From: Pseudopedobacter sp035496935
GTDB taxonomy: Bacteria > Bacteroidota > Bacteroidia > Sphingobacteriales > Sphingobacteriaceae
Length of the DNA stretch: 64,000 bases
Reading direction: 5' to 3'
NCBI GenBank assembly: GCA_035496935.1
Contig: DATJED010000016.1
Span: 1 to 64,000, forward strand
Of this stretch, positions 8,655 to 17,505 are shown piece after piece (position 1 is the first letter of the stretch; each line of letters opens with the position of its first letter). The translations under genes were made by a program, and so were the position numbers. Under the pieces are notes generated by a model. That model searched no databases and was not told where the DNA came from. It saw only the letters and a program-made list of their open reading frames with translations.

Positions 8655-11600
8655 ATGTCAGAAGACAAAAACTTAGGAATATTAAAAGTTGCGAAAGAGC
8701 TAAACATTGGTTTAGGTACCATCGCCGAGTTTTTAAATGGCAAGGGCTTCAGTGTTGAAGCAAGGCCAAATACAAAGCTTACCAGCGATATGTACAGCGC
8801 TCTTTTGAAAGAGTATCAAGGAGATAAAATCCTTAAAGAGGAAGCAAAAAGTATTGTAATCGGTAAAATCCGTCGCGAAGATGCAAGTTCCGGTACAGAA
8901 TCAAACGATGCTCCTTCGGCTCCGCCTGCAAAGGAAAGCGAGGAGCCAGCGGAGATTTTAATCAAAAACACGGGTTCTACTCCGGCTACCGAAACTCCAG
9001 CTGCTTCTGTTCCTAAAGTTAAAGAACCTGATACAGCTACACCTCAGCCTGAAACAACAAATAGCCCAGGTGTAAAAATAGTTGGTAAAATTGATCTTGA
9101 TAGTTTAAACTCTAAAACTCGTCCTGATAGAAGAGCTAAAGAGGAGCAACCGGTGGAAACACCTAAAGCTCCGGAGCCAGTAGTTAAAAAGGAAGAGCCT
9201 AAAGTTTCAGCTCCTGAACCTATAAAAGAAACAAAAGTAGAAGAGCCTATTCAGCCAAAAGCAGAAACACAGCCGGAAACTCCTAAAGTAGAGGAAGCAC
9301 CACAAAAACCGGAGCCTGTTAAACAAGCTGAGGCGCCACAAGAAACGCCAAAACCTGTTGAGAAAGAAGTTGAAAAACCGGTAATTGCAAAAGCAGAAGA
9401 TGCTCCAGCTGTAACCGATGAGGATGATGATGTAATTAGAGCTAGAGCAAAGCAATTAACAGGTCCAAAAGTTATTGGTAGAATAGAACTTCCGGTTAAT
9501 AAGAAAAAAGATCAACCGGTTGCGTCTTCATCTAATCCAAATACTGCGGATAATAAAAGAAAACGTAAACGTAAACCTACTGTTGGTGGGCCAGCGAGAC
9601 CGGGTCAACCTGGCCAGCCAGGAACACCGGGAGGTGCTCCGGGAACAGCAGGAAATCCTCATAGAGCTGGAGCAAACGCAGGAGCAGGCAACAGAAATGA
9701 TCCTCGTGGTGGCGCAAGACCTCCGCACAAAAGAGGCCAACCTGTTCCTCCGAAAGCAGAACCTACAGAAAAAGAAATCCAAGATCAAATTAAGGCAACA
9801 CTTGCCAGATTAAGCGGTGCTGGAAAGTCTGGGAAATTTGCGCAAAGATCTAAACTGAGAAGACAAAAACGTGATGACGTTGCTGCGAATACAGAAGAAA
9901 GGTTAGCGGCAGAAGAAATGGACGCCAAAGTGTTAAAAACAACAGAGTTTGTTACGGCAAACGAGTTGGCAAACATGATGGACGTTTCTGTAACCGAAAT
10001 TATTGCTACTTGCATGAGTTTAGGGTTATTTGTATCTATCAACCAAAGGTTGGATGCCGAAACTTTAACGATTGTTGCGGATGAGTTCGGCTATGAGATT
10101 CAGTTTGTTGGTGCCGAGGAAGAAGAAATAAATCTGGAAGAAGAAGATAACGAAGAAGATTTAGTACCACGTTCGCCAATTGTAACGGTGATGGGTCACG
10201 TAGATCATGGTAAAACATCGTTATTGGATTTTATACGTAAAGCGAATGTTATCGCAGGTGAGGCCGGTGGTATTACACAACATATCGGAGCTTACGAGGT
10301 AACAGTAGATGGCGATAAAAGTATCACATTTTTAGACACGCCGGGTCACGAAGCCTTTACAGCGATGAGAGCCCGTGGAGCAAAAGTAACAGACGTTGCA
10401 ATTATTGTAATTGCTGCGGATGATACCGTGATGCCACAAACTACAGAAGCAATTAACCACGCAATGGCGGCAAACCTGCCAATTGTATTTGCTTTCAATA
10501 AAATGGATAAACCGGGTGCAAACCCTGATAAAATCCGCGAGCAGTTATCAGCAATGAACATCTTGGTAGAAGAGTGGGGCGGTAAGTACCAAACGCAGGA
10601 AATTTCTGCAAAATCAGGAATGAACATTGATAAATTGTTGGAAAAAGTATTGCTTGAAGCAGAATTGTTAGAACTAAAAGCAAATCCTAATAAAAGAGCT
10701 GTTGGAACTGTAATTGAAGCCCAATTAGATAAAGGTAGAGGTTATGTTGCTACTGTTTTAGTAGAAGCAGGAACTCTAAAAGTTGGCGACCCGATTTTGG
10801 CCGGTTCTTACAGCGGTAGAGTAAAAGCACTTTACAATGAAAGAGGCGCCCGAGTTGACCACGTTGGTCCAGCGCAGCCAGTACAAGTTTTAGGTTTCCA
10901 AGGTGCACCACAAGCGGGTGATCGTTTTAACGGAGTAGAGAGTGAGCCAGAAGCTCGCGACATTGCTAACAAACGTTTACAATTACAACGTGAGCAAGGT
11001 TTACGTACTCAGAAACACATTACGCTTGATGAAATTGGTCGTCGTTTGGCAATTGGTAACTTCAAGGAGCTCAATATCATTATTAAAGGTGACGTGGATG
11101 GTTCTGTGGAAGCCTTATCAGATTCATTGCAGAAATTATCTACTGAAGAAATTCAGGTTAAAATTGTTCATAAAGCAGTTGGACCAATTTCAGAGTCGGA
11201 TGTATTGTTAGCAACCGCTTCAGATGCGATTATTATCGGTTTCCAAGTTCGTCCATCGGCAGGTGCCCGTAAATTAGCAGAAGCCGAAGAGATTGACGTG
11301 AGATTGTACTCTATCATTTACAAAGCCATCGACGAGATTAAAGCGGCAATGGAAGGTATGTTGGCTCCAGAATTTGAAGAGAAAATTGTTGCCAACGTTG
11401 AGATCAGAGAAACTTTCAAAATTACGAAAGTTGGAACCATTGCAGGTTGTATGGTGTTAGATGGTACTATTCACAGAAATAGTAAAATCAGGATTATCCG
11501 CGAAGGCGTGGTAGTTTACACCGGCGAGTTGGAATCATTAAAACGTTTCAAAGACGATGTGAAAGAAGTGAGCAGAGGTTATGAATGCGGATTAAACATC

Positions 11601-11675
11601 AAAGGATATAATGATATTCAGGTAGGCGACATTGTTGAAGCTTACGAACAAGTTGAGGTTAAAAGGAAACTTTAA
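8655..11675 (+). CDS. infB: Translation initiation factor IF-2
   Basis: IF-2 is the GTPase that delivers initiator tRNA to the 30S subunit. The protein has 1006 residues. An N-terminal IF2_N segment is followed by a long low-complexity region rich in Pro, Glu, Lys and Ala (about 80-260), a Gly/Pro-rich collagen-like stretch (about 300-360), and a second IF2_N segment. The G domain starts near residue 510: GHVDHGKTS (G1), DTPGHEAFT near 560 (G3) and NKMDKPGANP near 614 (G4). Domains II-IV follow. The disordered region is of low complexity and produces several long spurious ORFs on both strands. Confidence 0.98.
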   Translation: MSEDKNLGILKVAKELNIGLGTIAEFLNGKGFSVEARPNTKLTSDMYSALLKEYQGDKILKEEAKSIVIGKIRREDASSGTESNDAPSAPPAKESEEPAEILIKNTGSTPATETPAASVPKVKEPDTATPQPETTNSPGVKIVGKIDLDSLNSKTRPDRRAKEEQPVETPKAPEPVVKKEEPKVSAPEPIKETKVEEPIQPKAETQPETPKVEEAPQKPEPVKQAEAPQETPKPVEKEVEKPVIAKAEDAPAVTDEDDDVIRARAKQLTGPKVIGRIELPVNKKKDQPVASSSNPNTADNKRKRKRKPTVGGPARPGQPGQPGTPGGAPGTAGNPHRAGANAGAGNRNDPRGGARPPHKRGQPVPPKAEPTEKEIQDQIKATLARLSGAGKSGKFAQRSKLRRQKRDDVAANTEERLAAEEMDAKVLKTTEFVTANELANMMDVSVTEIIATCMSLGLFVSINQRLDAETLTIVADEFGYEIQFVGAEEEEINLEEEDNEEDLVPRSPIVTVMGHVDHGKTSLLDFIRKANVIAGEAGGITQHIGAYEVTVDGDKSITFLDTPGHEAFTAMRARGAKVTDVAIIVIAADDTVMPQTTEAINHAMAANLPIVFAFNKMDKPGANPDKIREQLSAMNILVEEWGGKYQTQEISAKSGMNIDKLLEKVLLEAELLELKANPNKRAVGTVIEAQLDKGRGYVATVLVEAGTLKVGDPILAGSYSGRVKALYNERGARVDHVGPAQPVQVLGFQGAPQAGDRFNGVESEPEARDIANKRLQLQREQGLRTQKHITLDEIGRRLAIGNFKELNIIIKGDVDGSVEALSDSLQKLSTEEIQVKIVHKAVGPISESDVLLATASDAIIIGFQVRPSAGARKLAEAEEIDVRLYSIIYKAIDEIKAAMEGMLAPEFEEKIVANVEIRETFKITKVGTIAGCMVLDGTIHRNSKIRIIREGVVVYTGELESLKRFKDDVKEVSRGYECGLNIKGYNDIQVGDIVEAYEQVEVKRKL

Positions 11676-11697
11676 CAGGTCATAAAATACAGTATCC

Positions 11698-11729
11698 AAA
11701 CCGTTTAGATTTTTCTAGACGGTTTTTTT
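11698..11729 (+). terminator. Intrinsic terminator after infB
   Basis: The stem aaaccgtttaga / tctagacggttt (one G-U pair) with a short tttt loop is followed by a run of seven T. It sits 23 bp after the infB stop and closes the rimP operon. Confidence 0.88.
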
Positions 11730-11836
11730 ATGTCTAACAAAGTATTAATAACTTGTATTTATCAGGTTAATAATCAGTGGTTTGTCTGATTTTTAATTTT
11801 CTGAGAAAATAAAGTCTACTAAATCTATATATTTTA

Positions 11837-11844
11837 TATATTTG
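11837..11844 (+). promoter_or_regulatory. -7 element upstream of the sulfur assimilation genes
   Basis: TATATTTG fits TAnnTTTG exactly. No clear TTTG is present 19-20 nt upstream, so this may be an activator-dependent promoter. The predicted start is near 11850, giving a leader of about 140 nt before the sulfite reductase ATG. Confidence 0.6.
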
Positions 11845-11847
11845 CCC

Positions 11848-11980
11848 AACGAATTATGTTTACGCAGTTCGTTTTTTCTTTCTGAATAATGTGGAGTTGG
11901 AAAGAAAACTAAATGAGGATTTAAAAACTTTTTTTGTGTTAATAAAGCCTCTTCTGTAAAACCGAGAAGAGGTTTTTTAT
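11848..11980 (+). promoter_or_regulatory. Structured leader with candidate transcription attenuator upstream of sulfite reductase
   Basis: The first hairpin, aacgaa (11848-11853) with ttcgtt (11868-11873), is followed by T residues. The second is a strong intrinsic terminator: cctcttct (11948-11955) pairs with agaagagg (11965-11972), then TTTTTT, ending about 12 nt before the ATG at 11992. An alternative pairing is possible: gaggattt (11915-11922) with aaagcctc (11944-11951), one mismatch, which would break the terminator. Two very short ORFs lie in the leader: MFTQFVFSF (11857-11886) and MWSWKEN (11889-11912). No known riboswitch class was recognised. Confidence 0.6.
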
Positions 11981-11991
11981 TTTAAGAATAT

Positions 11992-14088
11992 ATGTTAAGT
12001 TTTAGAAGCGAACTTGAAAACCCAGTAGTTGAAAAAGAGATTATTGATCTTGAACGTAAAATCAGAGCTTTTCGCGATGGGAAAATTCATGATGATAAGT
12101 TTAAAAGTTTAAGATTAGCCCGTGGAATTTACGGTCAGCGCCAGCCCGGTGTGCAGATGGTACGGATAAAAATCCCTTTCGGGAAAGTTACTTTTAAGCA
12201 GATTTTAAAAATTGCTGATGTTTCTGACGAGTTTGCATCATCAAACCTGCACTTTACTACCCGTCAGGATATTCAAATCCACTTTGTAAGTTTGGATAGA
12301 ACGCCAGAACTTTGGGCCAAACTTGCCGAGGATGGCGTAACCACTCGCGAAGCTTGTGGAAATACGGTAAGAAATGTGACCGCTTCTGCAATTGCAGGTA
12401 TTGATCCTAAAGAACCTTTTGATGTTTCTCCGTATGCTTACGGATTTTTCAAATATTTTTTACGTAACCCAATCTGTCAGGAAATGGGCCGTAAATTCAA
12501 ATTTGGTTTTTCATCAAGCGAAGAAGATACCGCCATTTCATTTATTCACGATGTAGGTTTTATCCCTAAAGTTAAAATCGAAAACGGAGAAGAAGTAAGA
12601 GGTTTTAAAGTGGTTTTGGGCGGTAGTTTAGGTGCACAACCTTATATTGGCCAGTTAGTTTACGAGTTTTTACACGAGGATTTAATCATCCCTTTTTCAG
12701 AATCTGTTATCCGCGTTTTTGACCGTTATGGAGAAAGAGCGAACAGAAACAAAGCCCGTTTAAAGTTTCTGTTAAACAAGGTTGGTTTTGATGAATTCCT
12801 GAAAATGGCGGAAGAAGAACGTATCGCTACAAAGGTAAAATCATACAAAATTGACAGAGATACCGTTGAAACACCAAACATTCCAGATACCATAGCGCAA
12901 AACGTTGAAATCCCCGCTAATAAAAAATTAGCATACGAAATGTGGTTAGCCACTAACGTATTTGAACAGAAACAAAAAGGCTTTAACGGTGTTTTCATCA
13001 AAGCAAAAACCGGAGATATGTCAACCGCAGTAGCCCGTAAATTTGTTGCGGCAGTTAGCCCTTTGGTAGCCGATGAAATGCGTGTAACCATTAGCCAAGG
13101 CTTATTGTTGAAATATGCCCGTACCGAAAACTTACCGGCTTTATATTTAGCTTTAGACGAATTAAATCTGGTTGAACCAGGTCATGATAGCGTTGCGGAT
13201 GTAACCACTTGCCCAGGTACAGATACCTGTAATTTAGGAATCTCAAATTCAATGGAACTTTCTAGAGTTTTGGAATCTGTGGTTTACGAAGAATATGAAG
13301 ATTTTGTTTACAACAAAGAAATCAAGATAAAAATAAGTGGCTGTATGAACAGCTGTGGTCAGCATGGTATTGCGCACATCGGTTTTCACGGAAGTTCCAT
13401 GAAAGTGAATGGTAAAGTGATGCCAACTGCGCAGGTTTTATTGGGTGGAGGTGTTGTAGGGAATGGAGAAGGCAGAGTGGCAGATAAAGTGATTAAAGTG
13501 CCAACCAAAAGAGCGCCCCAGGTTTTGCGTACCATTTTAGATGATTATAAAGAGAAAGGCAGCGCTTACCAAAGTTTCCACCAATATTATGATGATTTGG
13601 GCAAAGATTATTTTTATCAGTTGCTAAAACCGATCGCAGATCAATCAAACGTTGAAGACCACGAATATGTGGATTGGGGACATGAGGAGAAATACGAAAA
13701 AGCTATTGGAGTTGGAGAATGTGCTGGCGTAATTATCGATTTAGTAGCCACATTAATGTACGAAGCGGAAGAGAAATACAGCTGGGCGCTAGAATCTTAC
13801 GAAGCAAAAGTTTGGGCAGATGCAATTTACCATGCTTACAATACAATGATTAGTGGTGCTAAAGCTTTATTGTTAGATAAAGGCGTAAGCCAAAGTACAC
13901 AAATTGGTGTTTTAAATGCATTTGATGAGAACTACGCAGGCCAGTTTGGTCTTGCAAGCCTTAAAGAATTGGTTTTGCAAATCAATAAGAACGAGCCAAG
14001 CGAAGCTTTCGCCGAAGCTTATTTAGCGCAAGCAAACGATTTTTTAAATCAGGTTAAAAACTTTAGAGAGCAACCAGCTACCGTTTAA
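11992..14088 (+). CDS. Siroheme [4Fe-4S] sulfite (nitrite/sulfite) reductase
   Basis: The protein reduces sulfite to sulfide by six electrons in the cytoplasm. At 698 residues it has the duplicated ferredoxin-like/hemoprotein fold of the nitrite/sulfite reductase family. Siroheme and cluster ligands are visible as C407-X5-C413 (TCPGTDTC) and C451-X3-C455 (SGCMNSC). The motif FTTRQDIQIHFV near residue 88 is the first siroheme-contact region. No CysJ flavoprotein gene is adjacent, so the electron donor is probably ferredoxin. Nitrite is a possible substrate from sequence alone, but the cysH, cysD and cysN neighbours favour sulfite. Expression probably depends on the leader. Confidence 0.92.
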   Translation: MLSFRSELENPVVEKEIIDLERKIRAFRDGKIHDDKFKSLRLARGIYGQRQPGVQMVRIKIPFGKVTFKQILKIADVSDEFASSNLHFTTRQDIQIHFVSLDRTPELWAKLAEDGVTTREACGNTVRNVTASAIAGIDPKEPFDVSPYAYGFFKYFLRNPICQEMGRKFKFGFSSSEEDTAISFIHDVGFIPKVKIENGEEVRGFKVVLGGSLGAQPYIGQLVYEFLHEDLIIPFSESVIRVFDRYGERANRNKARLKFLLNKVGFDEFLKMAEEERIATKVKSYKIDRDTVETPNIPDTIAQNVEIPANKKLAYEMWLATNVFEQKQKGFNGVFIKAKTGDMSTAVARKFVAAVSPLVADEMRVTISQGLLLKYARTENLPALYLALDELNLVEPGHDSVADVTTCPGTDTCNLGISNSMELSRVLESVVYEEYEDFVYNKEIKIKISGCMNSCGQHGIAHIGFHGSSMKVNGKVMPTAQVLLGGGVVGNGEGRVADKVIKVPTKRAPQVLRTILDDYKEKGSAYQSFHQYYDDLGKDYFYQLLKPIADQSNVEDHEYVDWGHEEKYEKAIGVGECAGVIIDLVATLMYEAEEKYSWALESYEAKVWADAIYHAYNTMISGAKALLLDKGVSQSTQIGVLNAFDENYAGQFGLASLKELVLQINKNEPSEAFAEAYLAQANDFLNQVKNFREQPATV

Positions 14089-14121
14089 TATTAAATTTGA
14101 TGTGCCTGAAATAAGGCTAGT

Positions 14122-15633
14122 ATGAGTTTATCAATAAAAGATATAGCAGAAGCAGAGGTTGAAAACGGGAACGAGTTGTTTCCGATATTTTTAAAACTTC
14201 AAAATTTTCAGACTTTATTGGTTGGCGGCGGTAATGTGGGCTTAGAAAAACTGAACGCCCTATTAAACAATAGCCCTAAAGCTAAAGTTACTATTGTTGC
14301 TGATCGGTTTTTAACCGAAGTAAGAGAATTGGCGACAAGCTATCCAGCAATCAATCTTTTCGAAAGAAAATTTGAGGATAAGGATTTAGAAGGTGCAGAA
14401 CTGGTTATTTTGGCAACCGATAATCAGGAACTGCATAAATATATCCGCTCGTTGGCTAAGGAAAAAGGTATTTTAGTGAATGTAGCTGATACGCCCGAAC
14501 TGTGTGATTTTTATTTAAGTTCTATTGTAAAAAAAGGAAATTTAAAAATAGCAATCTCTACCAATGGCAAATCGCCGACGGTAGCAAAGCGGATAAAAGA
14601 AGTTTTAAACGAAAATATTCCGGAGGAAATTGATGAGACTTTAGAGCAGATGAGCAAACTGCGCTCAACTTTAAGTGGAGATTTTGCTTATAAAGTGAAA
14701 GCTTTAAACGAGGCTACCGCAGGTTTGGTAGAACAAACGGACGAAAATCCACAACTTTCACCCAGAAAAGTAAGCTTTACAATCTGGACTTTGGTAGTGC
14801 TTTTTGCTGCATTAATTTTTTACGTTGTTTGGAAAGAAGAACCCGAGTTTCGGGCTTATGTTGAAGGTATAAACCCTAAATTTTATTGGTTTTTAACAGC
14901 CGGTTTCGTGTTTGCGATGATTGATGGAGCAATTGGGATGTCGTACGGTGTTACTTCCACTACATTTTCTTTGTCCTTAGGTATTCCGCCAGCTTCTGCA
15001 AGTACAGCAGTGCATATTTCCGAGATTTTAAGTAATGGAATAGCGGGTTGGATGCACTTTAAGATGGGAAATATCAATAAAAAATTATTCAAATTATTGA
15101 TTATTCCGGGGATTGTTGGTGCAGTGGGCGGTGCTTTTATACTATCTTCTTTAGAAGAATATAATCATTACACAAAACCATTAATTTCTGTTTACACATT
15201 AATATTAGGTTTTGTAGTTTTAAAAAAGGCTTTAAACCTCAAGAAAAAAAGAGCTGTTAGAACCAAAAAGATAAAGAAAATAGGGACGCTAGGTTTCTTC
15301 GGAGGGTTTATTGACGCGGTGGGCGGTGGCGGATGGGGTTCAATTGTACTTTCTTCATTGATAGCCGGTGGCAGAAGTGCCCGTTATTCTTTAGGAACAG
15401 TTAAAATGACTCGGTTTTTTATCGCATTAATGAGCTCGTTAACATTTGTTACCATGTTAGATGGTTTACGTTGGTACGCCGTTGCAGGTTTGGTAATCGG
15501 AAGCGCAATTGCATCGCCAATCGCAGCGAAAGTATCCAATAAAATATCTGCCAAAACAATTATGGTTGCGGTAGGTATAATTGTAATTTTGGCCAGTTTA
15601 AACACAATCGGAAAGTTTTTGTTGGCTTTATAA
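14122..15633 (+). CDS. Siroheme synthase (CysG N-terminal-like) fused to a TauE/SafE (TSUP) permease
   Basis: Residues 1-195 form the NAD-dependent precorrin-2 dehydrogenase/sirohydrochlorin ferrochelatase module: LLVGGGNVGLEKLNALL near residue 31, LVILATDNQELHKY near 94, and NVADTPELCDFYLSSI near 121. Residues 210-503 form a membrane domain with about eight or nine helices in the TauE/SafE pattern (DGAIGMSYGVTSTTF, IDAVGGGGWGSIVLSSL). The first part makes siroheme for the reductase encoded 33 bp upstream. The second probably moves a sulfur oxyanion (sulfite or sulfate). The frame is continuous, with no internal stop, so the fusion is real in the sequence. The methyltransferase half of CysG is absent. 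Confidence 0.85.
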   Translation: MSLSIKDIAEAEVENGNELFPIFLKLQNFQTLLVGGGNVGLEKLNALLNNSPKAKVTIVADRFLTEVRELATSYPAINLFERKFEDKDLEGAELVILATDNQELHKYIRSLAKEKGILVNVADTPELCDFYLSSIVKKGNLKIAISTNGKSPTVAKRIKEVLNENIPEEIDETLEQMSKLRSTLSGDFAYKVKALNEATAGLVEQTDENPQLSPRKVSFTIWTLVVLFAALIFYVVWKEEPEFRAYVEGINPKFYWFLTAGFVFAMIDGAIGMSYGVTSTTFSLSLGIPPASASTAVHISEILSNGIAGWMHFKMGNINKKLFKLLIIPGIVGAVGGAFILSSLEEYNHYTKPLISVYTLILGFVVLKKALNLKKKRAVRTKKIKKIGTLGFFGGFIDAVGGGGWGSIVLSSLIAGGRSARYSLGTVKMTRFFIALMSSLTFVTMLDGLRWYAVAGLVIGSAIASPIAAKVSNKISAKTIMVAVGIIVILASLNTIGKFLLAL

Positions 15634-15644
15634 AATACATTTTC

Positions 15645-15722
15645 GTCATATTGAACGCTAGTAGCGTGGCAAACTTGCAAGTGCGATGTTTCTCCGCCAG
15701 CCGGCGGATCAGCATGACGGAA
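15645..15722. repeat. Dispersed palindromic intergenic repeat
   Basis: cgtcatattgaacgc begins and atgacgg ends the unit, forming an outer stem. Inside are acgct-agt-agcgt and the GC-rich palindrome ccgccagccggcgg. Related but diverged units occur near 43259 (gtcgtgttgaacggagcgaa) and 32928 (cgtcacttcgatccgcc with ccgccactggcgg). It fills the gap between the TSUP fusion and cysH. Confidence 0.6.
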
Positions 15723-15744
15723 AGAATAAACGAAGAAAAAGAAG

Positions 15745-16467
15745 ATGAATATAGAAGAGGTTAAAAAAGCGATAGAAGGTTTAAGCCCTCAGGAGGTTTT
15801 AGCTTTCGTTGCGGAGAATTTTAAAGATAGCACCATTTTCTCAACCAGTTTTGGATGGGAAGATCAGGTGATTTCTGATATGATTTTTTCTGCTGATTTA
15901 AACGTCAAAGTTTTTACGCTGGATACCGGACGTATGTTTACAGAAACTTATTATACCTGGAACCGTACGTTAGAAAAATATAAGAAACCTATCCACGCAT
16001 TTTATCCTGATAAAGAAAAACTACAAGAAATGGTAACCAAAAAAGGTCCAAGTAGTTTTTACGATTCGGTAGAAAACAGAAAAGAATGTTGTGGTATCCG
16101 TAAAGTTGAACCGCTAAACAGAGCTTTGGCAGGCTATCAAGTTTGGATAACCGGAATAAGGGCGGAGCAATCTGCAAACCGTGAGGATATGCAATGGGTA
16201 GAGTGGGATGAGGCGCATCAGTTAATTAAAGTGCATCCGCTTTTTTTCTGGACTTTAGACCAGGTAAAGGCTTACGTTAAAGAAAAAAATGTTCCGTACA
16301 ATCCGCTACATGATAAAGGTTTCCCGAGTATCGGTTGCCAGCCATGTACAAGAGCGGTACAGCCCGGCGAAGATTTTAGAGCCGGCCGTTGGTGGTGGGA
16401 AGATGCCAGCAAAAAAGAATGTGGTTTACACGATGTAACCGCACATGAAGAGGTTTTTAAACCCTAA
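15745..16467 (+). CDS. cysH: Adenylylsulfate (APS) reductase, CysH family
   Basis: The cytosolic enzyme reduces APS, or PAPS, to sulfite. The 240 residues contain the PP-loop-like TSFGWEDQVI near residue 33. The iron-sulfur ligands of the APS-reductase subgroup are C115-C116 (KECCGIRK) and C198-X2-C201 (GCQPCTRAV), with catalytic cysteine C226 in KKECGLH. The [4Fe-4S] motif is typical of enzymes that use APS directly. That agrees with the absence of an APS kinase (CysC) gene or domain in this cluster. It lies between the siroheme/TSUP gene and cysDN. Confidence 0.94.
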   Translation: MNIEEVKKAIEGLSPQEVLAFVAENFKDSTIFSTSFGWEDQVISDMIFSADLNVKVFTLDTGRMFTETYYTWNRTLEKYKKPIHAFYPDKEKLQEMVTKKGPSSFYDSVENRKECCGIRKVEPLNRALAGYQVWITGIRAEQSANREDMQWVEWDEAHQLIKVHPLFFWTLDQVKAYVKEKNVPYNPLHDKGFPSIGCQPCTRAVQPGEDFRAGRWWWEDASKKECGLHDVTAHEEVFKP

Positions 16468-16614
16468 GGAAGTCAGCAGTTTTTAGTCGGCAGTCCGCAG
16501 TTTAAACGAAGACTTATAATTTGAAAAGTGAATAAATAAAAAGGTTTTGAGAAAGATTAGAGCCAATGTAAAAGTCTCATATCTCACATCTCAATACTCA
16601 ATACTAAAAATAAA
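16468..16614. repeat. Intergenic low-complexity word repeats between cysH and cysD
   Basis: The segment agtcagcagtttttagtcgg continues as cagtccgcagtt, repeating the word AGTCnGCAGT. Before the cysD ATG comes a second word type, ctcatatctcacatctcaat followed by actcaatacta. No ORF or clear promoter was seen. Confidence 0.5.
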
Positions 16615-17505
16615 ATGGATTATTTAGATCAACTAGAGGCAGAAGCCATCGCAATTTTAAGAGAGGTTGCCGGGCAATTTGAAAAGCCTGCCCTCTTATT
16701 CTCTGGAGGAAAAGATTCGATTACATTGGTGCGCTTAGCAGAAAAAGCTTTCCGCCCGGGCAAATTTCCTTTTCCTTTGGTACACGTAGATACCGGACAT
16801 AACTTCCCAGAAGTTATTGAATTCCGTGACCGTTTGGTTGAAAAAATCGGCGAAAAGCTAATTATAGGTCATGTACAAGATGCAATTGATAGCGGAAAAG
16901 TAATTGAGCAAACCGGAAAAAACGCCAGTAGGAATCCACTACAAACGGTTTCGCTTTTAGAAGTTATCGAACAAAATAAATTTGATGCCTGCATCGGTGG
17001 TGCTCGTAGAGACGAGGAAAAAGCGAGAGCTAAGGAACGTATCTTTTCGGTACGTGACGAGTTTGGCCAATGGGATCCAAAGCGTCAGCGCCCAGAATTG
17101 TGGAATACTTTTAACGGTAAAATCCACAAAGGCGAAAACGTAAGAGTTTTCCCAATCAGTAACTGGACCGAACTTGACGTTTGGAACTATATCAAAAGAG
17201 AAAAAATTGAGATTCCGTCCATTTACTATTCTCATAACAGAGAAGTTATTGAGCGTAACGGCGTTTGGATGGCGGCACATGAGTTTTTAAACATGGATGC
17301 CGATGATAAAGTTTATACCAAAAGCGTACGTTTCCGTACCGTTGGCGATATGACTTGTACCGCAGCCGTTGAATCAGAAAAAACAGATATTGACGATATT
17401 ATTTTAGAAATCAGTCAGTCAAAAATTAGTGAAAGAGGTGCCCGTATGGATGATAAAGTTTCTGAAGCAGCCATGGAAGACCGTAAAAAAGGAGGATATT
17501 TTTAA
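16615..17505 (+). CDS. cysD: Sulfate adenylyltransferase subunit 2
   Basis: The catalytic subunit of the heterodimeric ATP sulfurylase makes APS from ATP and sulfate. The 296 residues contain the PP-loop SGGKDS (30-35), VDTGHNFPEVIEFRD near residue 61, GGARRDEEKARAKERIFS, and the C-terminal RFRTVGDMTCTAAVES. It overlaps cysN by one base (TAATG), indicating coupled translation of equal amounts of the two subunits. Confidence 0.96.
   Translation: MDYLDQLEAEAIAILREVAGQFEKPALLFSGGKDSITLVRLAEKAFRPGKFPFPLVHVDTGHNFPEVIEFRDRLVEKIGEKLIIGHVQDAIDSGKVIEQTGKNASRNPLQTVSLLEVIEQNKFDACIGGARRDEEKARAKERIFSVRDEFGQWDPKRQRPELWNTFNGKIHKGENVRVFPISNWTELDVWNYIKREKIEIPSIYYSHNREVIERNGVWMAAHEFLNMDADDKVYTKSVRFRTVGDMTCTAAVESEKTDIDDIILEISQSKISERGARMDDKVSEAAMEDRKKGGYF

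Noticed and set aside
9207..9813. Long ORFs on both strands within infB (9207-9455 minus, 9520-9813 plus, 9528-9788 minus)
   Set aside because: They lie in the low-complexity Pro/Glu/Lys and Gly-rich part of IF-2 and have biased composition, with no domain.
11848..11980. Known SAM or cobalamin riboswitch upstream of sulfite reductase
   Set aside because: I could not find the conserved cores of the known classes; only hairpins and a terminator are supported.
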